A stretch of 64,000 bases of DNA from Rhizobium sp. BG4. Lineage in GTDB: Bacteria; Pseudomonadota; Alphaproteobacteria; Rhizobiales; Rhizobiaceae. The notes beneath the pieces are model-generated. The model was not told the DNA's origin, searched no databases, and saw nothing but the letters and a program-made list of their open reading frames with translations. The translations under genes were made by a program, and so were the position numbers. This document shows, piece by piece, positions 53,130 to 62,605 of the stretch (the stretch's first letter is position 1; the number at the start of each line of letters is the position of its first letter). The stretch spans positions 558,001 to 622,000 of the forward strand of contig NZ_CP044126.1 of NCBI RefSeq assembly GCF_016864575.1. The letters are read 5' to 3'.

Positions 53130-55055
53130 ATGCCTCACCGGCTCATTTCGCCCAGAACCGCATCGCCACAGGAGCTGGACGCGCTTGTGCATGTGCTCGA
53201 TGGAGCCGATATCATCGTTCACCGGCTCGAGGGCACGATCACCCATTGGTCGATCGGCTGCGAGAACATGTATGGCTGGGCGCGCGAGGAAGCCGTCGGC
53301 GAGATGGTCGATGCGCTGCTCGCGACGCAATATCCCGAACCGGTCGAGACCATCCGCGCCCATCTCAAATCCCGCGGTTTCTGGCAGGGCGAGATCATCC
53401 ACCGCCACAAGAGCGGCCACGATATTCACGTCGCGACGCGCTGCGTTCTCGTCAACCTCTCGGACGGCGACCCGGCCGTCATTCAGGCCAATAGCGACAT
53501 CAGCGCGCTGAAGAAGGCCGAGGAGGCCGTGCGTTCGCGCGAGGCACATCTGAGCTCGATCCTCGACACCGTGCCCGATGCTATGGTCGTCATCGACCAG
53601 AAGGGCAGCGTGCTCTCCTTCAGCAAGGCAGCCGAGCAGCTGTTCGGCATGACCTCCGACAAGATCTGCGGCAGAAATGTCAGCGATCTCATGCCCTCGC
53701 CCTATCGCAGCGCCCATGACGGCTATATCGGCCGCTATCTGGAAACCGGCGAGAAGCGCATCATCGGCTACGGCCGCGTCGTCACCGGCCAGCGCGCCGA
53801 CGGCTCGCAATTTCCGATGGAGCTGCATGTCGGCGAAGCCACAGCCAATGGCGAGCGCATCTTCACCGGTTTCGTGCGTGATCTGACGAGCCGCTTCCGC
53901 ATCGAAGAAGACCTTCGCCAGGCCCAGAAGATGGAAGCCGTGGGCCAGCTCACCGGCGGCCTCGCCCATGATTTCAACAATCTCCTGACCGTTATCAGCG
54001 GCAATCTCGAAATGATCGAGGACAAGCTGCAGCCGGGTCCGCTGCGCGACATGCTGCGCGAGGCCCAGGATGCGGCGACTGATGGCGCCAAGCTCACCGG
54101 CCAGCTGCTCGCCTTCGGACGGCGCCAGCCGCTGAACCCGAAACATGCCGATCTCGGCCAGCTGCTCTCAGGCTTTTCGGATCTGCTGCGCCGTACGCTC
54201 GGCGAGGACATCAAGCTCTCGACCGTGCTCTCGGGCTCGGACTTCAATGTGCTGGTCGATAGTTCACAGCTGCAGAATGCGGTCCTCAACATCGCGCTCA
54301 ATGCCCGCGACGCCATGCCGAAGGGCGGCAGCCTGACGACCGAGATCTCGCGCGTGCATCTCGATGCCGATTACGCCAAGATGTTTCCCGAGGTCCGAAG
54401 CGGCAATTTCGTGCTGATCACGATGACCGATACCGGGTCGGGCATGACCGACGAGGTGAAGAAGCGAGCGATCGAACCGTTCTTCACCACCAAGGAAGTT
54501 GGCTCCGGGACCGGCCTCGGCCTCAGCATGGTTTATGGCTTCGTCAAGCAATCGGGCGGCCACCTGCAGATCTACAGCGAGGCAGACCGCGGCACGACGA
54601 TCCGCATCTATCTCCCGGCGCTCACCGGCCCGAAGCCGAGCGCTCTGGAGCAGGAAGGCGCGGCCAGCGAAAGCCCGCTTCCCGGCGGCGACGAGCAGAT
54701 CCTCGTCGTCGAGGACGATATCCGCGTCCGCCGCGTCGCCGTCGCGCGACTGGCCACCATGGGATACCGCGTGCTTGAAGCCGACAACGGCAGGCAGGCT
54801 CTGGAAATCCTGAGGGAAAGCCCGGAAGTCGCCCTGCTCTTCACCGACATCGTCATGCCGGGCGGCATGACCGGCGACGAAGTGGCGCGTGAGGCGCGGG
54901 AACTGCGCCCCGATATCGCGGTACTATTCACGTCGGGCTATTCCGAACCGGCGCTTGCCGCCAACGACACGATTTCCGGTGCCCGGTGGCTGCGCAAGCC
55001 CTACACGGCGCGCGAACTCGCGGCCCAGATTCGTGAGCTGCTCGACGCCGATTAA
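53130..55055 (+). CDS. fixL: Hybrid FixL, haem-PAS histidine kinase with C-terminal receiver
   Basis: 641 residues: PAS-A (about 15-140), haem PAS-B (about 150-265), HisKA with phospho-His 280 in [11 protein letters not shown], HATPase ([35 protein letters not shown]) and a receiver with phospho-Asp 573 in [13 protein letters not shown] matches FixL: haem ligand His196 in [11 protein letters not shown], the Arg six residues later, and Arg in [12 protein letters not shown]. It has no transmembrane helix, so it is a soluble O2 sensor. No fixJ follows; phosphate likely goes to an OmpR-type partner. ATG 53130 has GGAG 5 nt upstream and lies 16 nt after fixK. Confidence 0.95.
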   Translation: MPHRLISPRTASPQELDALVHVLDGADIIVHRLEGTITHWSIGCENMYGWAREEAVGEMVDALLATQYPEPVETIRAHLKSRGFWQGEIIHRHKSGHDIHVATRCVLVNLSDGDPAVIQANSDISALKKAEEAVRSREAHLSSILDTVPDAMVVIDQKGSVLSFSKAAEQLFGMTSDKICGRNVSDLMPSPYRSAHDGYIGRYLETGEKRIIGYGRVVTGQRADGSQFPMELHVGEATANGERIFTGFVRDLTSRFRIEEDLRQAQKMEAVGQLTGGLAHDFNNLLTVISGNLEMIEDKLQPGPLRDMLREAQDAATDGAKLTGQLLAFGRRQPLNPKHADLGQLLSGFSDLLRRTLGEDIKLSTVLSGSDFNVLVDSSQLQNAVLNIALNARDAMPKGGSLTTEISRVHLDADYAKMFPEVRSGNFVLITMTDTGSGMTDEVKKRAIEPFFTTKEVGSGTGLGLSMVYGFVKQSGGHLQIYSEADRGTTIRIYLPALTGPKPSALEQEGAASESPLPGGDEQILVVEDDIRVRRVAVARLATMGYRVLEADNGRQALEILRESPEVALLFTDIVMPGGMTGDEVAREARELRPDIAVLFTSGYSEPALAANDTISGARWLRKPYTARELAAQIRELLDAD

Positions 55056-55076
55056 ACGGCGAGCGATCCCTCCAGT

Positions 55077-55090
55077 TTGACCGGCATCAA
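55077..55090 (+). promoter_or_regulatory. FixK box upstream of pseudoazurin
   Basis: TTGACCGGCATCAA fits TTGAY-N4-ATCAA. Centred 76 bp before the ATG at 55160, it predicts a start near 55125. Confidence 0.88.
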
Positions 55091-55159
55091 AGAGCATCGC
55101 CCTCCCTCGTCCTAGAACTGTTTCCGCGGCCGGATGGCCGCGCAAACAGGAGACGTCAG

Positions 55160-55603
55160 ATGAATTTGAAATACGGTCTGATCGCGGCAACATGCGCCAT
55201 GCTCGCATCGGCTGCGCCGCTGATGGCGGCCGATCACCAGGTCCAGATGCTCAACAAGGGCACCGACGGCGCAATGGTCTTCGAGCCCGATTTCATCAAG
55301 ATCGCGCCCGGCGACACCGTGACCTTCGTTCCGACCGACAAGAGCCACAACGTCGAGACCTTCAAGGGCCTGATCCCGGATGGCGCGGCGGAATTCAAGT
55401 CGAAGCCGAGCGAGCAGTTCCAGGTAAAGTTCGACATCCCCGGCGCCTATGTCGTCAAATGCACGCCACACTTTGCGATGGGCATGGTGGCGCTGATTCA
55501 GGTCGGCGACAACCCGGCCAATCTCGACACCATCAAGGCCGCCAAGGTTCCGAACCTCGCGCGCAAGCGTCTCGATGGCGAGCTGGCCAGATTGGCTCAA
55601 TAA
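55160..55603 (+). CDS. Pseudoazurin, periplasmic blue copper protein
   Basis: 147 residues with a 23-residue signal peptide (cut after MAA in [11 protein letters not shown]). The type-1 copper ligands are His in KSHNVETF, and Cys, His and Met in [12 protein letters not shown]. The [19 protein letters not shown] strands are cupredoxin. Pseudoazurins shuttle electrons in the periplasm, for example to nitrite or nitrous-oxide reductase or a cbb3 oxidase. The FixK box makes it part of the microoxic set. Confidence 0.96.
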   Translation: MNLKYGLIAATCAMLASAAPLMAADHQVQMLNKGTDGAMVFEPDFIKIAPGDTVTFVPTDKSHNVETFKGLIPDGAAEFKSKPSEQFQVKFDIPGAYVVKCTPHFAMGMVALIQVGDNPANLDTIKAAKVPNLARKRLDGELARLAQ

Positions 55604-55758
55604 CACTGACGATTTGAGGTATGCGGGCTGCAATCTTTGGATGCAGCTCGCCGCCGGCTCCCGGCGATATATGTTGCCTAGCTAATATTTTGTGACATGC
55701 TCGATGGAAGTCCCGTTCGATGTTGGGTTCCATGGGTGGAAGAGCGGCCGAGGACACC

Positions 55759-56196
55759 ATGACGGTGTCCGTTCATCGCAAGTCTGCAGCCTGTTACACG
55801 CCACCCATGCCTGTCGGCAGCGGTCTTGGCGCGGCAAAAACCAATGGCGAACTTCCTGGCAGGCATCTGATCGCCGACTTCAGCGGCGCCAGACGGCTCG
55901 GCGACGTCGCGCATATCGAAGCGGCTTTCCGGGCGGCCGTAAAGGCCGCGGGTGCGACCCTGCTCGGCATGAACTTTCACGTCTTCGATTCTGGCGGCGG
56001 CGTGACAGGAACCGTCTCGCTCGCCGAAAGCCACATGTCCATCCACACCTGGCCCGAACATGCCTATGCGGCACTCGATATCTTCATGTGCGGTGCCTGT
56101 GATCCGCTGAATGCCTTGCCGACGCTGGTCGAGGCGCTCTCCCCCGCCCTGGTGGAATTGCGCCAGATCATTCGCGCGGAGGCGGCGGATCTCTGA
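55759..56196 (+). CDS. speD: S-adenosylmethionine decarboxylase proenzyme (class 1B)
   Basis: 145 residues from ATG 55759 (GAGG 5 nt upstream). The self-cleavage site lies in LAESHMSIHTWPEHAYAALD, where the Ser before the Met-Ser-Ile-His run becomes the pyruvoyl cofactor; VTGTVSLAE and FMCGACDP complete the family pattern. It makes decarboxylated SAM for aminopropyl transfer. The stop overlaps the speE-like start by one base, so the two are coupled. Confidence 0.93.
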   Translation: MTVSVHRKSAACYTPPMPVGSGLGAAKTNGELPGRHLIADFSGARRLGDVAHIEAAFRAAVKAAGATLLGMNFHVFDSGGGVTGTVSLAESHMSIHTWPEHAYAALDIFMCGACDPLNALPTLVEALSPALVELRQIIRAEAADL

Positions 56197-57299
56197 TGGC
56201 GATGGTCATAGCCGACGATCCGGAAAAGAGCGCGATTGAGGCACTGCCGTCGGTATCGCGTCCCTATCCCCTGCCGGAATTGCCGCCGGACCGTGTCTTC
56301 GTGGAAGGGCTGGATACGAGCGTGCCGCCGAGGAGCGGCAGTGTCTTCGTTCTTGAGGACGCCGATATCTTCGACGAGTACCATTACCGCGCCCAATCCA
56401 TCGTCTGCTCCTTTAGAACGCCGTTTCAGAACGTGACGATCGCCGATACCTACAGTTTCGGCCGCGCCCTGTTCCTCGACGGCGCCATCCAGAGTGCCGA
56501 GGACGATGAGGCGCTCTATCATGAAATGCTCGTGCATCCGGCCATGCTGATGCATGACAATCCGAGCCACGTCCTGATCATCGGCGGCGGTGAGGGCGCG
56601 ACATTGCGCGAGGTGCTTGCCTATCGCGATGTCACGCGCGCCGTGATGGTCGATATCGACCGCGACGTCGTCGATTGCTGTCGCGAACATCTCGGCACCT
56701 GGAACTACGGCGCCTTCACCGATCCACGCGCCGAGCTGCACTACCGCGACGGCCGTGAATACGTGGAAACCACCGACGAGCTCTTCGACGTCATCATCAT
56801 CGACGTCGTGGACATGCTGGACAATGGCCCGGCCCAGCACCTCTATACCAAGGAATTCTACCGGTCCCTGCGCGGCTGTCTGCGCGATGGCGGTATCCTG
56901 GTGGTGCAGGCGCTCGAATTCTCGTCCTGCAATTACAAGGGCCATACGGCGCTGCGCCGAACCCTTGAAACGGCCTTTACGAAGGTCAGCAGCTATCAGG
57001 TGCCGATTCCTTCCTTCCTGGCCATGTGGGGCTTCCTTCTCGCCTCCGACTGGCTTGATGCCGAAGAGGAGAGTGCTACCCGCCTCGATCAGCTGATCGA
57101 CACGAGGCTCGGCGATGATTGGCTCGATCACGCGACGGGCGCCTTCATCATGTCCCGCTTCTGCTTCGACAAGGAGACCGATTTTCTGCTCGGCATCGGT
57201 GGACCCGTGCTTGAGGACGGCATCGCTTTCATACCGCCTCCCGACGTCCACATGGTCGATGACGGGATGCGCCAGCTTCCCGCGCTGACGGACGAATAG
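56196..57299 (+). CDS. Spermidine synthase-like aminopropyltransferase
   Basis: 367 residues, about 75 longer than typical SpeE, with extensions at both ends. The core has an N-terminal beta domain, the HPAMLMHDNPSHVLIIGGGEGATLREVL donor site, VDIDRDVVDCCREHL, and the catalytic Asp in IIIDVVDMLDNGPAQHLYTKEFY (family: DSTDP-GPA). The family Asp-Ser-Thr/Ser-Asp-Pro is replaced by D-V-V-D-M-L-D-N, so the amine acceptor may differ from putrescine. The adjacent speD supports a polyamine role. Confidence 0.88.
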   Translation: MAMVIADDPEKSAIEALPSVSRPYPLPELPPDRVFVEGLDTSVPPRSGSVFVLEDADIFDEYHYRAQSIVCSFRTPFQNVTIADTYSFGRALFLDGAIQSAEDDEALYHEMLVHPAMLMHDNPSHVLIIGGGEGATLREVLAYRDVTRAVMVDIDRDVVDCCREHLGTWNYGAFTDPRAELHYRDGREYVETTDELFDVIIIDVVDMLDNGPAQHLYTKEFYRSLRGCLRDGGILVVQALEFSSCNYKGHTALRRTLETAFTKVSSYQVPIPSFLAMWGFLLASDWLDAEEESATRLDQLIDTRLGDDWLDHATGAFIMSRFCFDKETDFLLGIGGPVLEDGIAFIPPPDVHMVDDGMRQLPALTDE

Positions 57300-57302
57300 C
57301 CG

Positions 57303-58130
57303 ATGACGGCAAACGGCGCCCAGCATTGCCGGCTTTTCCTGCTTCCAGCCGGCGAAGCCGGCCGCGCCGGCGCGGCCCTCCTCTGCAGCCTCTCCTATCC
57401 GCGTGCGGTATCGCTGCATGCGCTGATCGCGCCGCTGGAAGGCGAAGCCGTCCCCGTCTTTCAGCCCGCCGATGCCGAACAGCTTGATGTCGTCTTGCTG
57501 CCGAGCGGCTCGCAAACGTCCTTCGCTTTGCAGGAGTCGGCAGCGGACTGGCTTCGGAACGCCGTTGTGCAGGGGCGCTTCGAAAACCTGTCCGCCGACC
57601 TGAAGCTCCGCCAGGGGCAGATCAGCATCCGCGGCCAGCAGGTCGTCATCCAGTCTGCACCGGAGCTCTTCAGGGATATGCTTGCAGGCGTCGGCGCATT
57701 CGGCTGGCTGTGGCTGAACATCGAAGATACCGAGCGTGCGGTCGAGACGGCCTGGGATCAGCAACACGATGATGCCGAACTCCTCGAGCGCTCCTCGTAC
57801 AGCCGCAGGATCAGCCGCAGCCTGGCCGCCAAGGTGGCCGAAACGGCACGCCTGCGGCAGTGGTTCCTGAAGAGCACGCTGCTTCTGGAGCGCGGCGATC
57901 GCGGCCTGCCGCCAGCCTCGCGCCGCAGCTTCTTCGAGCTTTGCCAGCAGATGGATTTCGGGCGGCGGCTCCAGCTGATCGGCGAGGTGATCGAGGCGCG
58001 AGAGACACTCTACGGGACTGCGGCCGAGCGCAGTTTCGAATACCGGCTGTTCTTCGTATCATGCATCATCGAGGCGGCCATCCTGGCCGGCATCCTGATC
58101 GAAATCGCAATCATGCTCTACGATCTCTGA
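57303..58130 (+). CDS. Unknown protein with C-terminal membrane helix, speD/speE operon
   Basis: 275 residues. The N-terminal 130 residues are mixed alpha/beta with hydrophobic strands (VVLLPSGSQTSFALQESAADW), the middle is a charged helical region (AETARLRQWFLKSTLLLERG), and the end carries one helix (CIIEAAILAGILIEIAIMLYDL, about 252-273). It starts 3 nt after speE-like, so it is co-transcribed. I do not recognise the family; a tail-anchored protein is implied. Confidence 0.7.
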   Translation: MTANGAQHCRLFLLPAGEAGRAGAALLCSLSYPRAVSLHALIAPLEGEAVPVFQPADAEQLDVVLLPSGSQTSFALQESAADWLRNAVVQGRFENLSADLKLRQGQISIRGQQVVIQSAPELFRDMLAGVGAFGWLWLNIEDTERAVETAWDQQHDDAELLERSSYSRRISRSLAAKVAETARLRQWFLKSTLLLERGDRGLPPASRRSFFELCQQMDFGRRLQLIGEVIEARETLYGTAAERSFEYRLFFVSCIIEAAILAGILIEIAIMLYDL

Positions 58131-58140
58131 GGAGGGAAAG

Positions 58141-58497
58141 ATGAGGTTTGGATTGTTCCTGGCCGCGATGGCGGCCACAGCAGCATCGGCACTGGCCCAG
58201 GACGCATTTCTCACCGGGGCGCAGATCAAGGCCGCCTTCGCCGGCAAGACGGTATCGGGAACGGAAGATGGCTCGGCCTATCAGGAAAAGCTCCTTGCCA
58301 ACGGCTCCATTCAGGGGCGATCCAATCTCGACGGAAGCTATACCGGCGAATGGGAAGTCGATGGCAATGAGATCTGCTTCTATTACGACGATGATGATGA
58401 CGACGAAGACGATGATTGCTCTCGGGTCGTGCTGAAGGGCGCCAGCGTCATATTCGTCGACGATGACGGCTCCCGTTCAAGGGCGACCCTGCGCTAG
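58141..58497 (+). CDS. Small secreted Asp-rich protein, unknown function
   Basis: 118 residues with a signal peptide (about 1-19, FLAAMAATAASALAQ) and a run of eleven acidic residues (DDDDDDEDDD) after ICFYY, near residue 82. It has a single remote Cys after the acid run. The acidic cluster could bind Ca2+ or polyamines; the latter is an idea from its place behind speD/speE-like genes only. GGAGG lies about 6 nt before the ATG. Confidence 0.75.
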   Translation: MRFGLFLAAMAATAASALAQDAFLTGAQIKAAFAGKTVSGTEDGSAYQEKLLANGSIQGRSNLDGSYTGEWEVDGNEICFYYDDDDDDEDDDCSRVVLKGASVIFVDDDGSRSRATLR

Positions 58498-58593
58498 AGG
58501 CCCGCAATTATCCACTGCCGGGTCCATGTCACGCCGATGTCACGCGACGGCTGCGGGGCGTTGTGGTTAGCTTCTTTTCGAGGGGCTGGGGGC

Positions 58594-58671
58594 CGCTCAT
58601 TTCAAGGGCTTCGCCGGTGTTCCAGTAGCGAAGTCCCTGTTCAAGAGACCCGCCGGATACGGCGGGTCTTT
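58594..58671 (+). ncRNA. Candidate small RNA with terminator, possibly suhB/mmgR-like
   Basis: Two hairpins in series: AGGGCTTCGC pairing with GCGAAGTCCCT (58605-58638, one bulge) and AGACCCGCC pairing with GGCGGGTCT (58646-58669) followed by TTTC. No ORF accounts for them. About 75 nt with two stems, the last a terminator, recalls the suhB/mmgR sRNA class of alphaproteobacteria, but I could not align it. It might otherwise be only the terminator of the speD-like operon with a preceding stem. The 5' end is a guess. Confidence 0.5.
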
Positions 58672-58692
58672 CAGCATATGGAGGGGCCAGAC

Positions 58693-58785
58693 GTGACCAA
58701 GCTGCACATTTCGTTCGGCATAGCTTTCCTCGTGGCGCTGACATCGATGATCATCTCGCTGACAAGCTCGCCTTTGCCGTTCTAA
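58693..58785 (+). CDS. 30-residue single-pass membrane protein candidate
   Basis: MTKLHISFGIAFLVALTSMI then ISLTSSPLPF, one helix at about 7-23. GGAGGGG lies 6 nt before the GTG at 58693; an in-frame ATG at 58678 would overlap that RBS. The ribosome site and helix make it credible, but no homology is available to support it and it converges on the dehydratase gene. Function unknown. Confidence 0.4.
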   Translation: MTKLHISFGIAFLVALTSMIISLTSSPLPF

Positions 58786-58851
58786 GCACCACCGAAAACG
58801 AAAATGGCACGGATCTCTCCGTGCCATCCAGATCTGCGAAACGGTTGCCGC

Positions 58852-60678
58852 TCAGTGGTTGTCGCGCGGCACGCCCTTGGTCTGGGCGATGCGCTGATAC
58901 TTGACCGCGGGTTCGAGAACGGCACCGGTTTCCAGCTGGCCGACGACGGCGCGCTGGATTTCCTGCCACGGCGTCTGGTGGTCCGGATAGCGGTAGCCGC
59001 CATCCGCCTTCAGCGCGGCGTGGCGCTCGGCCAGTTCGCTCTCGGAAATCAGGATATCGGCGCGTCCGCGGCCGACGTCGATGCGCACCTTGTCGCCGGT
59101 CTTCAGAACTGCGAGACCGCCGCCGGCGGCCGCTTCCGGCGAAGCGTTGAGGATCGACGGGCTGCCCGATGTGCCGGACTGGCGACCATCACCGATGCAG
59201 GGCAGCGACGACACGCCCTGCTTCAGAAGATAATCCGGCGCACGCATGTTGACGACCTCAGCCGCGCCCGGATAGCCGATAGGACCGGCGCCACGCATGA
59301 AGAGGATCGTGTGCGCATCGATCGAAAGCGACGGATCGTCGATGCGCTTGTGATAATCCTCCGGACCATCGAAGACCACGGCGCGGCCTTCGAAGGCTTC
59401 CGGATCGCTCGGGTTCGAGAGGTAGCGGTCGCGGAACTCCGGCGAGATGACGCTGGTCTTCATGATCGCCGAGGAGAACAGGTTGCCGCGCAGCACGCGG
59501 AAACCGGCGCGCGGCTTCAGCGGTGCGTCGAAGCGGCGGATGACCTTCTCGTCCTGAATCGACTGCCCGCGACAGTTCTCGCCGATCGACTTGCCGTTGA
59601 CCGTCAGCGCCTCTTCCTGGATGAGGCCCTGCCCCATCAGCTCGTTGACCACGGCAGGCACGCCACCCGCATGATAATAGTCTTCGCCGAGATATTCGCC
59701 GGCCGGCTGCAGGTTGACAAGCAGCGGCACCTCTTCGCCATAGGTCTGCCAGTCATCGACGGTCAGCTCGACGCCGATGTGGCGGGCCAGGGCGTTGAGA
59801 TGGATCGGCGCATTGGTCGAGCCGCCGATTGCCGAGTTGACGCGGATGGCGTTGATAAAGGCATCCTTGGTGAGAATATCCGACGGCTTCAGGTCTTCGC
59901 GGACCATGTCGACGATGCGCAGGCCGGTGCGATAGGAAATTTCCTGGCGGTCGCGATAGGGCGCCGGAATGGCGGCCGAGCCCGGCAGCTGCATGCCGAG
60001 CGCCTCGGCAAGCGAGTTCATCGTCGTCGCCGTGCCCATCGTGTTGCAATAACCGGTGGACGGCGCCGAGGACGCGACGAGTTTCACGAAGCCCTGGTAG
60101 TCGATCTCGCCCTTGGCGAGCAGCTCGCGGGCCTTCCAGACGATGGTGCCCGAGCCGGTGCGCTCGCCGCGGAACCAGCCATTCAACATCGGGCCGACCG
60201 AAAGCGCGATCGCCGGAATGTTGACGGTGGCCGCCGCCATCAGACAGGCCGGCGTGGTCTTGTCGCAGCCGATCGTCAGCACCACGCCATCGAGCGGATA
60301 GCCGTAGAGCACTTCGACGAGGCCGAGATAGGCAAGGTTGCGGTCGAGACCGGCGGTCGGGCGCTTCCCAGTTTCCTGGATCGGATGAACCGGGAATTCG
60401 ATGGCGATGCCGCCGGCTTCGCGGATGCCCTCGCGCAGGCGGTTGGCGAGCTCCAGATGGTGGCGGTTGCAGGGCGAGAGATCCGATCCCGTCTGGGCAA
60501 TGCCGATGATCGGCTTGTCGGACTGCAGCTCTTCCTGGCTGAGGCCGAAATTCATGTAGCGCTCGAGATAGAGCGCCGTCATGTCGGCATTGTCAGGATT
60601 GTCGAACCAGGCGCGGGAACGAAGGCGGGGCTTGCTGTCGTGTTGGGTCATCGCACTATCCACGTTGTTTATTGACAT
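58852..60678 (-). CDS. IlvD/Edd-family sugar-acid dehydratase, D-xylonate dehydratase type
   Basis: 608 residues. It matches the pentonate branch of the family: [21 protein letters not shown] near the start, Cys in [24 protein letters not shown] and [14 protein letters not shown] (iron-sulfur ligands), and [27 protein letters not shown] near the end. The closest I recall are Caulobacter D-xylonate dehydratase and rhizobial L-arabinonate dehydratase; both form a 2-keto-3-deoxy-pentonate. It faces a LysR gene. The ATG at 60678 has AGGA 7 nt upstream; 60651 is an alternative. Confidence 0.93.
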   Translation of the reverse strand: MSINNVDSAMTQHDSKPRLRSRAWFDNPDNADMTALYLERYMNFGLSQEELQSDKPIIGIAQTGSDLSPCNRHHLELANRLREGIREAGGIAIEFPVHPIQETGKRPTAGLDRNLAYLGLVEVLYGYPLDGVVLTIGCDKTTPACLMAAATVNIPAIALSVGPMLNGWFRGERTGSGTIVWKARELLAKGEIDYQGFVKLVASSAPSTGYCNTMGTATTMNSLAEALGMQLPGSAAIPAPYRDRQEISYRTGLRIVDMVREDLKPSDILTKDAFINAIRVNSAIGGSTNAPIHLNALARHIGVELTVDDWQTYGEEVPLLVNLQPAGEYLGEDYYHAGGVPAVVNELMGQGLIQEEALTVNGKSIGENCRGQSIQDEKVIRRFDAPLKPRAGFRVLRGNLFSSAIMKTSVISPEFRDRYLSNPSDPEAFEGRAVVFDGPEDYHKRIDDPSLSIDAHTILFMRGAGPIGYPGAAEVVNMRAPDYLLKQGVSSLPCIGDGRQSGTSGSPSILNASPEAAAGGGLAVLKTGDKVRIDVGRGRADILISESELAERHAALKADGGYRYPDHQTPWQEIQRAVVGQLETGAVLEPAVKYQRIAQTKGVPRDNH

Positions 60679-60685
60679 GCAAATA

Positions 60686-60735
60686 TCCTAAGGCAGAGAG
60701 ATTGTATAATACCGTTCTCCTATTCTGACTTAGGA
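60686..60735. promoter_or_regulatory. Divergent promoter region with inverted repeat
   Basis: TCCTAAG at 60686-60692 and CTTAGGA at 60729-60735 form a 7-bp inverted repeat separated by 36 bp, and TATAAT at 60705-60710 lies between. This 76-bp gap divides the dehydratase from its LysR regulator. Two LysR tetramer half-sites are a possible reading. Confidence 0.45.
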
Positions 60736-60754
60736 AAAGCGAATATCAGAGGCC

Positions 60755-61684
60755 ATGATGACACGTCTCGATGCCTTCAAGTTAAAGCATTTGCGCATGC
60801 TCGTCGCGCTGGAAGAGCATGGGAAGGTGGGCAGGGTCGCGGCGATGTTCGGCCTGTCGCAGCCATCGCTGTCGCGCACACTGTTCGAGCTCGAATCGCT
60901 TGCCGGATACCGGCTGTTCGACCGGCATAATCGCGGCACGACGCTGACCGCCGAGGGCAAGGTGCTGGCGCGCTATGCCCGGACGCTGCTGTCGGAAGCG
61001 GCGCGCGCCGAATATGACATGAAGGTCATCGCGTCGGGCAAGCGCGGCAGCGTCAGCATCGGCACGGTTATGACCCCGGCCTCGGATGTCATCGTCCCGG
61101 CGCTGAACGATGCGCAAGCGGAGTATCAGGATCTCGACATCAACATCTCGCATGGCAGCAGCGATGCGCTGCTGGCGCAGCTCAATGCCGGAAGCCTCGA
61201 CTTCGCGATCTGCCGCCTGCCCGAAAACGCCAACCGGGCGATGTTCGATTATGAGCCGATCGGCGAGGAAACCTTTCGCATCGTCGTGGCGGCGAACCAT
61301 CCGCTGGCGAAGAAATCGGCGGTCGAGGAAACAGATCTCGAAGGCCTCGACTGGGTGCTGCAGCCTGAGGGTTCCTACCTCCGGGATGTGATCGACGATT
61401 ACCACCGCACGCATGTCATCGTGCCCCGCAGCGTGATTTCCACCTCATCGGTGCTGATGACCATCCTGCTCGTCAGAAGCGGCGGCCGCGTCGGCATGTT
61501 CGCGACGACGGTGGCGGAAATGCTCGATCAGCATCACCTGCTGAAGGCTCTGCCGCTGAATGCCCGGATCGACATACCGGGCTTCGGTCTGGTGCAGCTG
61601 AAGGGCAAGGAGTTGTCGCCTCAGGCCAAAGGTGTGCTGGAGGCGTTGCGGCAGAAGGCGAGTGAGCGGAAGACGTGGGTTTGA
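60755..61684 (+). CDS. LysR-family transcriptional regulator
   Basis: 309 residues with the N-terminal winged helix (LKHLRMLVALEEHGKVGRVAAMFGLSQPSLSRTLFELESLAGYRLFDR, 10-57) and a periplasmic-binding-like effector domain (GSVSIGTVMTPASDVIVPAL onward). It begins 77 bp from the sugar-acid dehydratase start on the opposite strand, so it probably responds to the sugar acid or its product. It is of the group with GbpR-type sugar regulators. Confidence 0.93.
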   Translation: MMTRLDAFKLKHLRMLVALEEHGKVGRVAAMFGLSQPSLSRTLFELESLAGYRLFDRHNRGTTLTAEGKVLARYARTLLSEAARAEYDMKVIASGKRGSVSIGTVMTPASDVIVPALNDAQAEYQDLDINISHGSSDALLAQLNAGSLDFAICRLPENANRAMFDYEPIGEETFRIVVAANHPLAKKSAVEETDLEGLDWVLQPEGSYLRDVIDDYHRTHVIVPRSVISTSSVLMTILLVRSGGRVGMFATTVAEMLDQHHLLKALPLNARIDIPGFGLVQLKGKELSPQAKGVLEALRQKASERKTWV

Positions 61685-61710
61685 GAGGGAGTGTCTTCGC
61701 CCGGAGCCTC

Positions 61711-61965
61711 CTAGAAAAACCGCCCCAAAGTACGCGCCGTCGAGATATCGTTGACCACCCGGCGAACGCCGCGGACGCTGGCCACAGTCGCACCCGCCGC
61801 CTCCCGCGTGCCGGAACTGCCCAACCGGCCCTTGAGCGTGACGACGCCGCTCGCGACGGTCGCCCTCACTGCCTCGTGGCTCAGGCCGAGTTCCAGCTGC
61901 AGTCGGTTGCGGACGGCGACTGAGAGGGCGTCGTCACCGATCGGGATGATATCATTGACGAACAT
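61711..61965 (-). CDS. BON-domain protein
   Basis: 84 residues. DDALSVAVRNRLQLELGLSHEAVRATVASGVVTLKGRL is a BON domain, followed by the VASVRGVRRVVND second half. There is no signal peptide. BON domains bind lipid or protein surfaces. Shares the FixK box at 62023 with cytochrome b561; its predicted start (about 61988) leaves a 23-nt leader. It resembles the BON end of the protein at 42266. Confidence 0.9.
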   Translation of the reverse strand: MFVNDIIPIGDDALSVAVRNRLQLELGLSHEAVRATVASGVVTLKGRLGSSGTREAAGATVASVRGVRRVVNDISTARTLGRFF

Positions 61966-62022
61966 CGCAGCAGCCTCCGGTTCTCACTGACGGCATCCTC
62001 TGCCCGGCTGCCGTCACTTGCC

Positions 62023-62036
62023 TTGACCTAGATCAA
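62023..62036. promoter_or_regulatory. Bidirectional FixK box (BON / cytochrome b561)
   Basis: TTGACCTAGATCAA fits TTGAY-N4-ATCAA. Its centre lies 41 bp from plausible starts on both sides, giving leaders of about 37 nt to the b561 gene and 23 nt to the BON gene. Confidence 0.85.
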
Positions 62037-62107
62037 CCGATGCGCGGCATTCACGTTCGTGTCAGTTTCGTCAGGCACGGAGAGGAGCCAACAGCCGGGA
62101 GCCGTTC

Positions 62108-62599
62108 ATGCCGAAGACAAGCTATTCCCTCACCCAGCGCATCCTTCATTGGAGCATGGCGCTGCTGATCTTCTTCAATCTGCTGTTCCCTGACGGCATG
62201 AACCGCTGGCACCACCTGCATAGGAGCGGCCAGCCGATATCACCCGACGATATCGCCGGCGCCAATATCCACGCCTATATCGGCATCCTGATCCTGGTGC
62301 TCGCGGCACTTCGCCTGATCGTGCGGGCGCTCTCCGGCGCCCCGGCCGAAGCCGAGGGATCACCGGCCGTGCTGCATCTCGTGGCGCGGGCAACCCACGC
62401 CGCGCTCTATCTGCTGCTCTTCGCCATGCCGCTGTCCGGCATTGCCGCCTATTACTTCGGGATCGACAGCCTCGGCTCGCTGCATGGCGGCCCGGTCAAG
62501 ATGCTGCTCTGGGTGCTGATCTCGCTGCATGTGCTCGGCGCCTTCGCCCAGCACTTTTATTGGCGGACGAACGCGCTGCGCCGCATGACGATCGGCTGA
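62108..62599 (+). CDS. Cytochrome b561, four-helix membrane dihaem protein
   Basis: 163 residues, four helices. Haem-ligand His are likely in QRILHWSMALL, GANIHAYIGILIL, RATHAALYLLLF and ISLHVLGAFAQ. PMSGIAAYYFGIDS-like loops and an HGGPVKMLLW segment fit the bacterial b561 family, which moves electrons between membrane quinol and periplasmic acceptors. The FixK box gives it a microoxic role. Confidence 0.92.
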   Translation: MPKTSYSLTQRILHWSMALLIFFNLLFPDGMNRWHHLHRSGQPISPDDIAGANIHAYIGILILVLAALRLIVRALSGAPAEAEGSPAVLHLVARATHAALYLLLFAMPLSGIAAYYFGIDSLGSLHGGPVKMLLWVLISLHVLGAFAQHFYWRTNALRRMTIG

Positions 62600-62605
62600 A
62601 ACAGG

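Noticed and set aside
50504-57767. Long antisense frames at 50504-51949 (+) and 56064-57767 (-)
   Set aside because: They lie antisense to fixN and to speE-like/unknown genes, with no domains of their own.
58804-60675. 623-codon plus-strand frame opposite the sugar-acid dehydratase
   Set aside because: Shadow of a full-length IlvD/Edd gene on the other strand.
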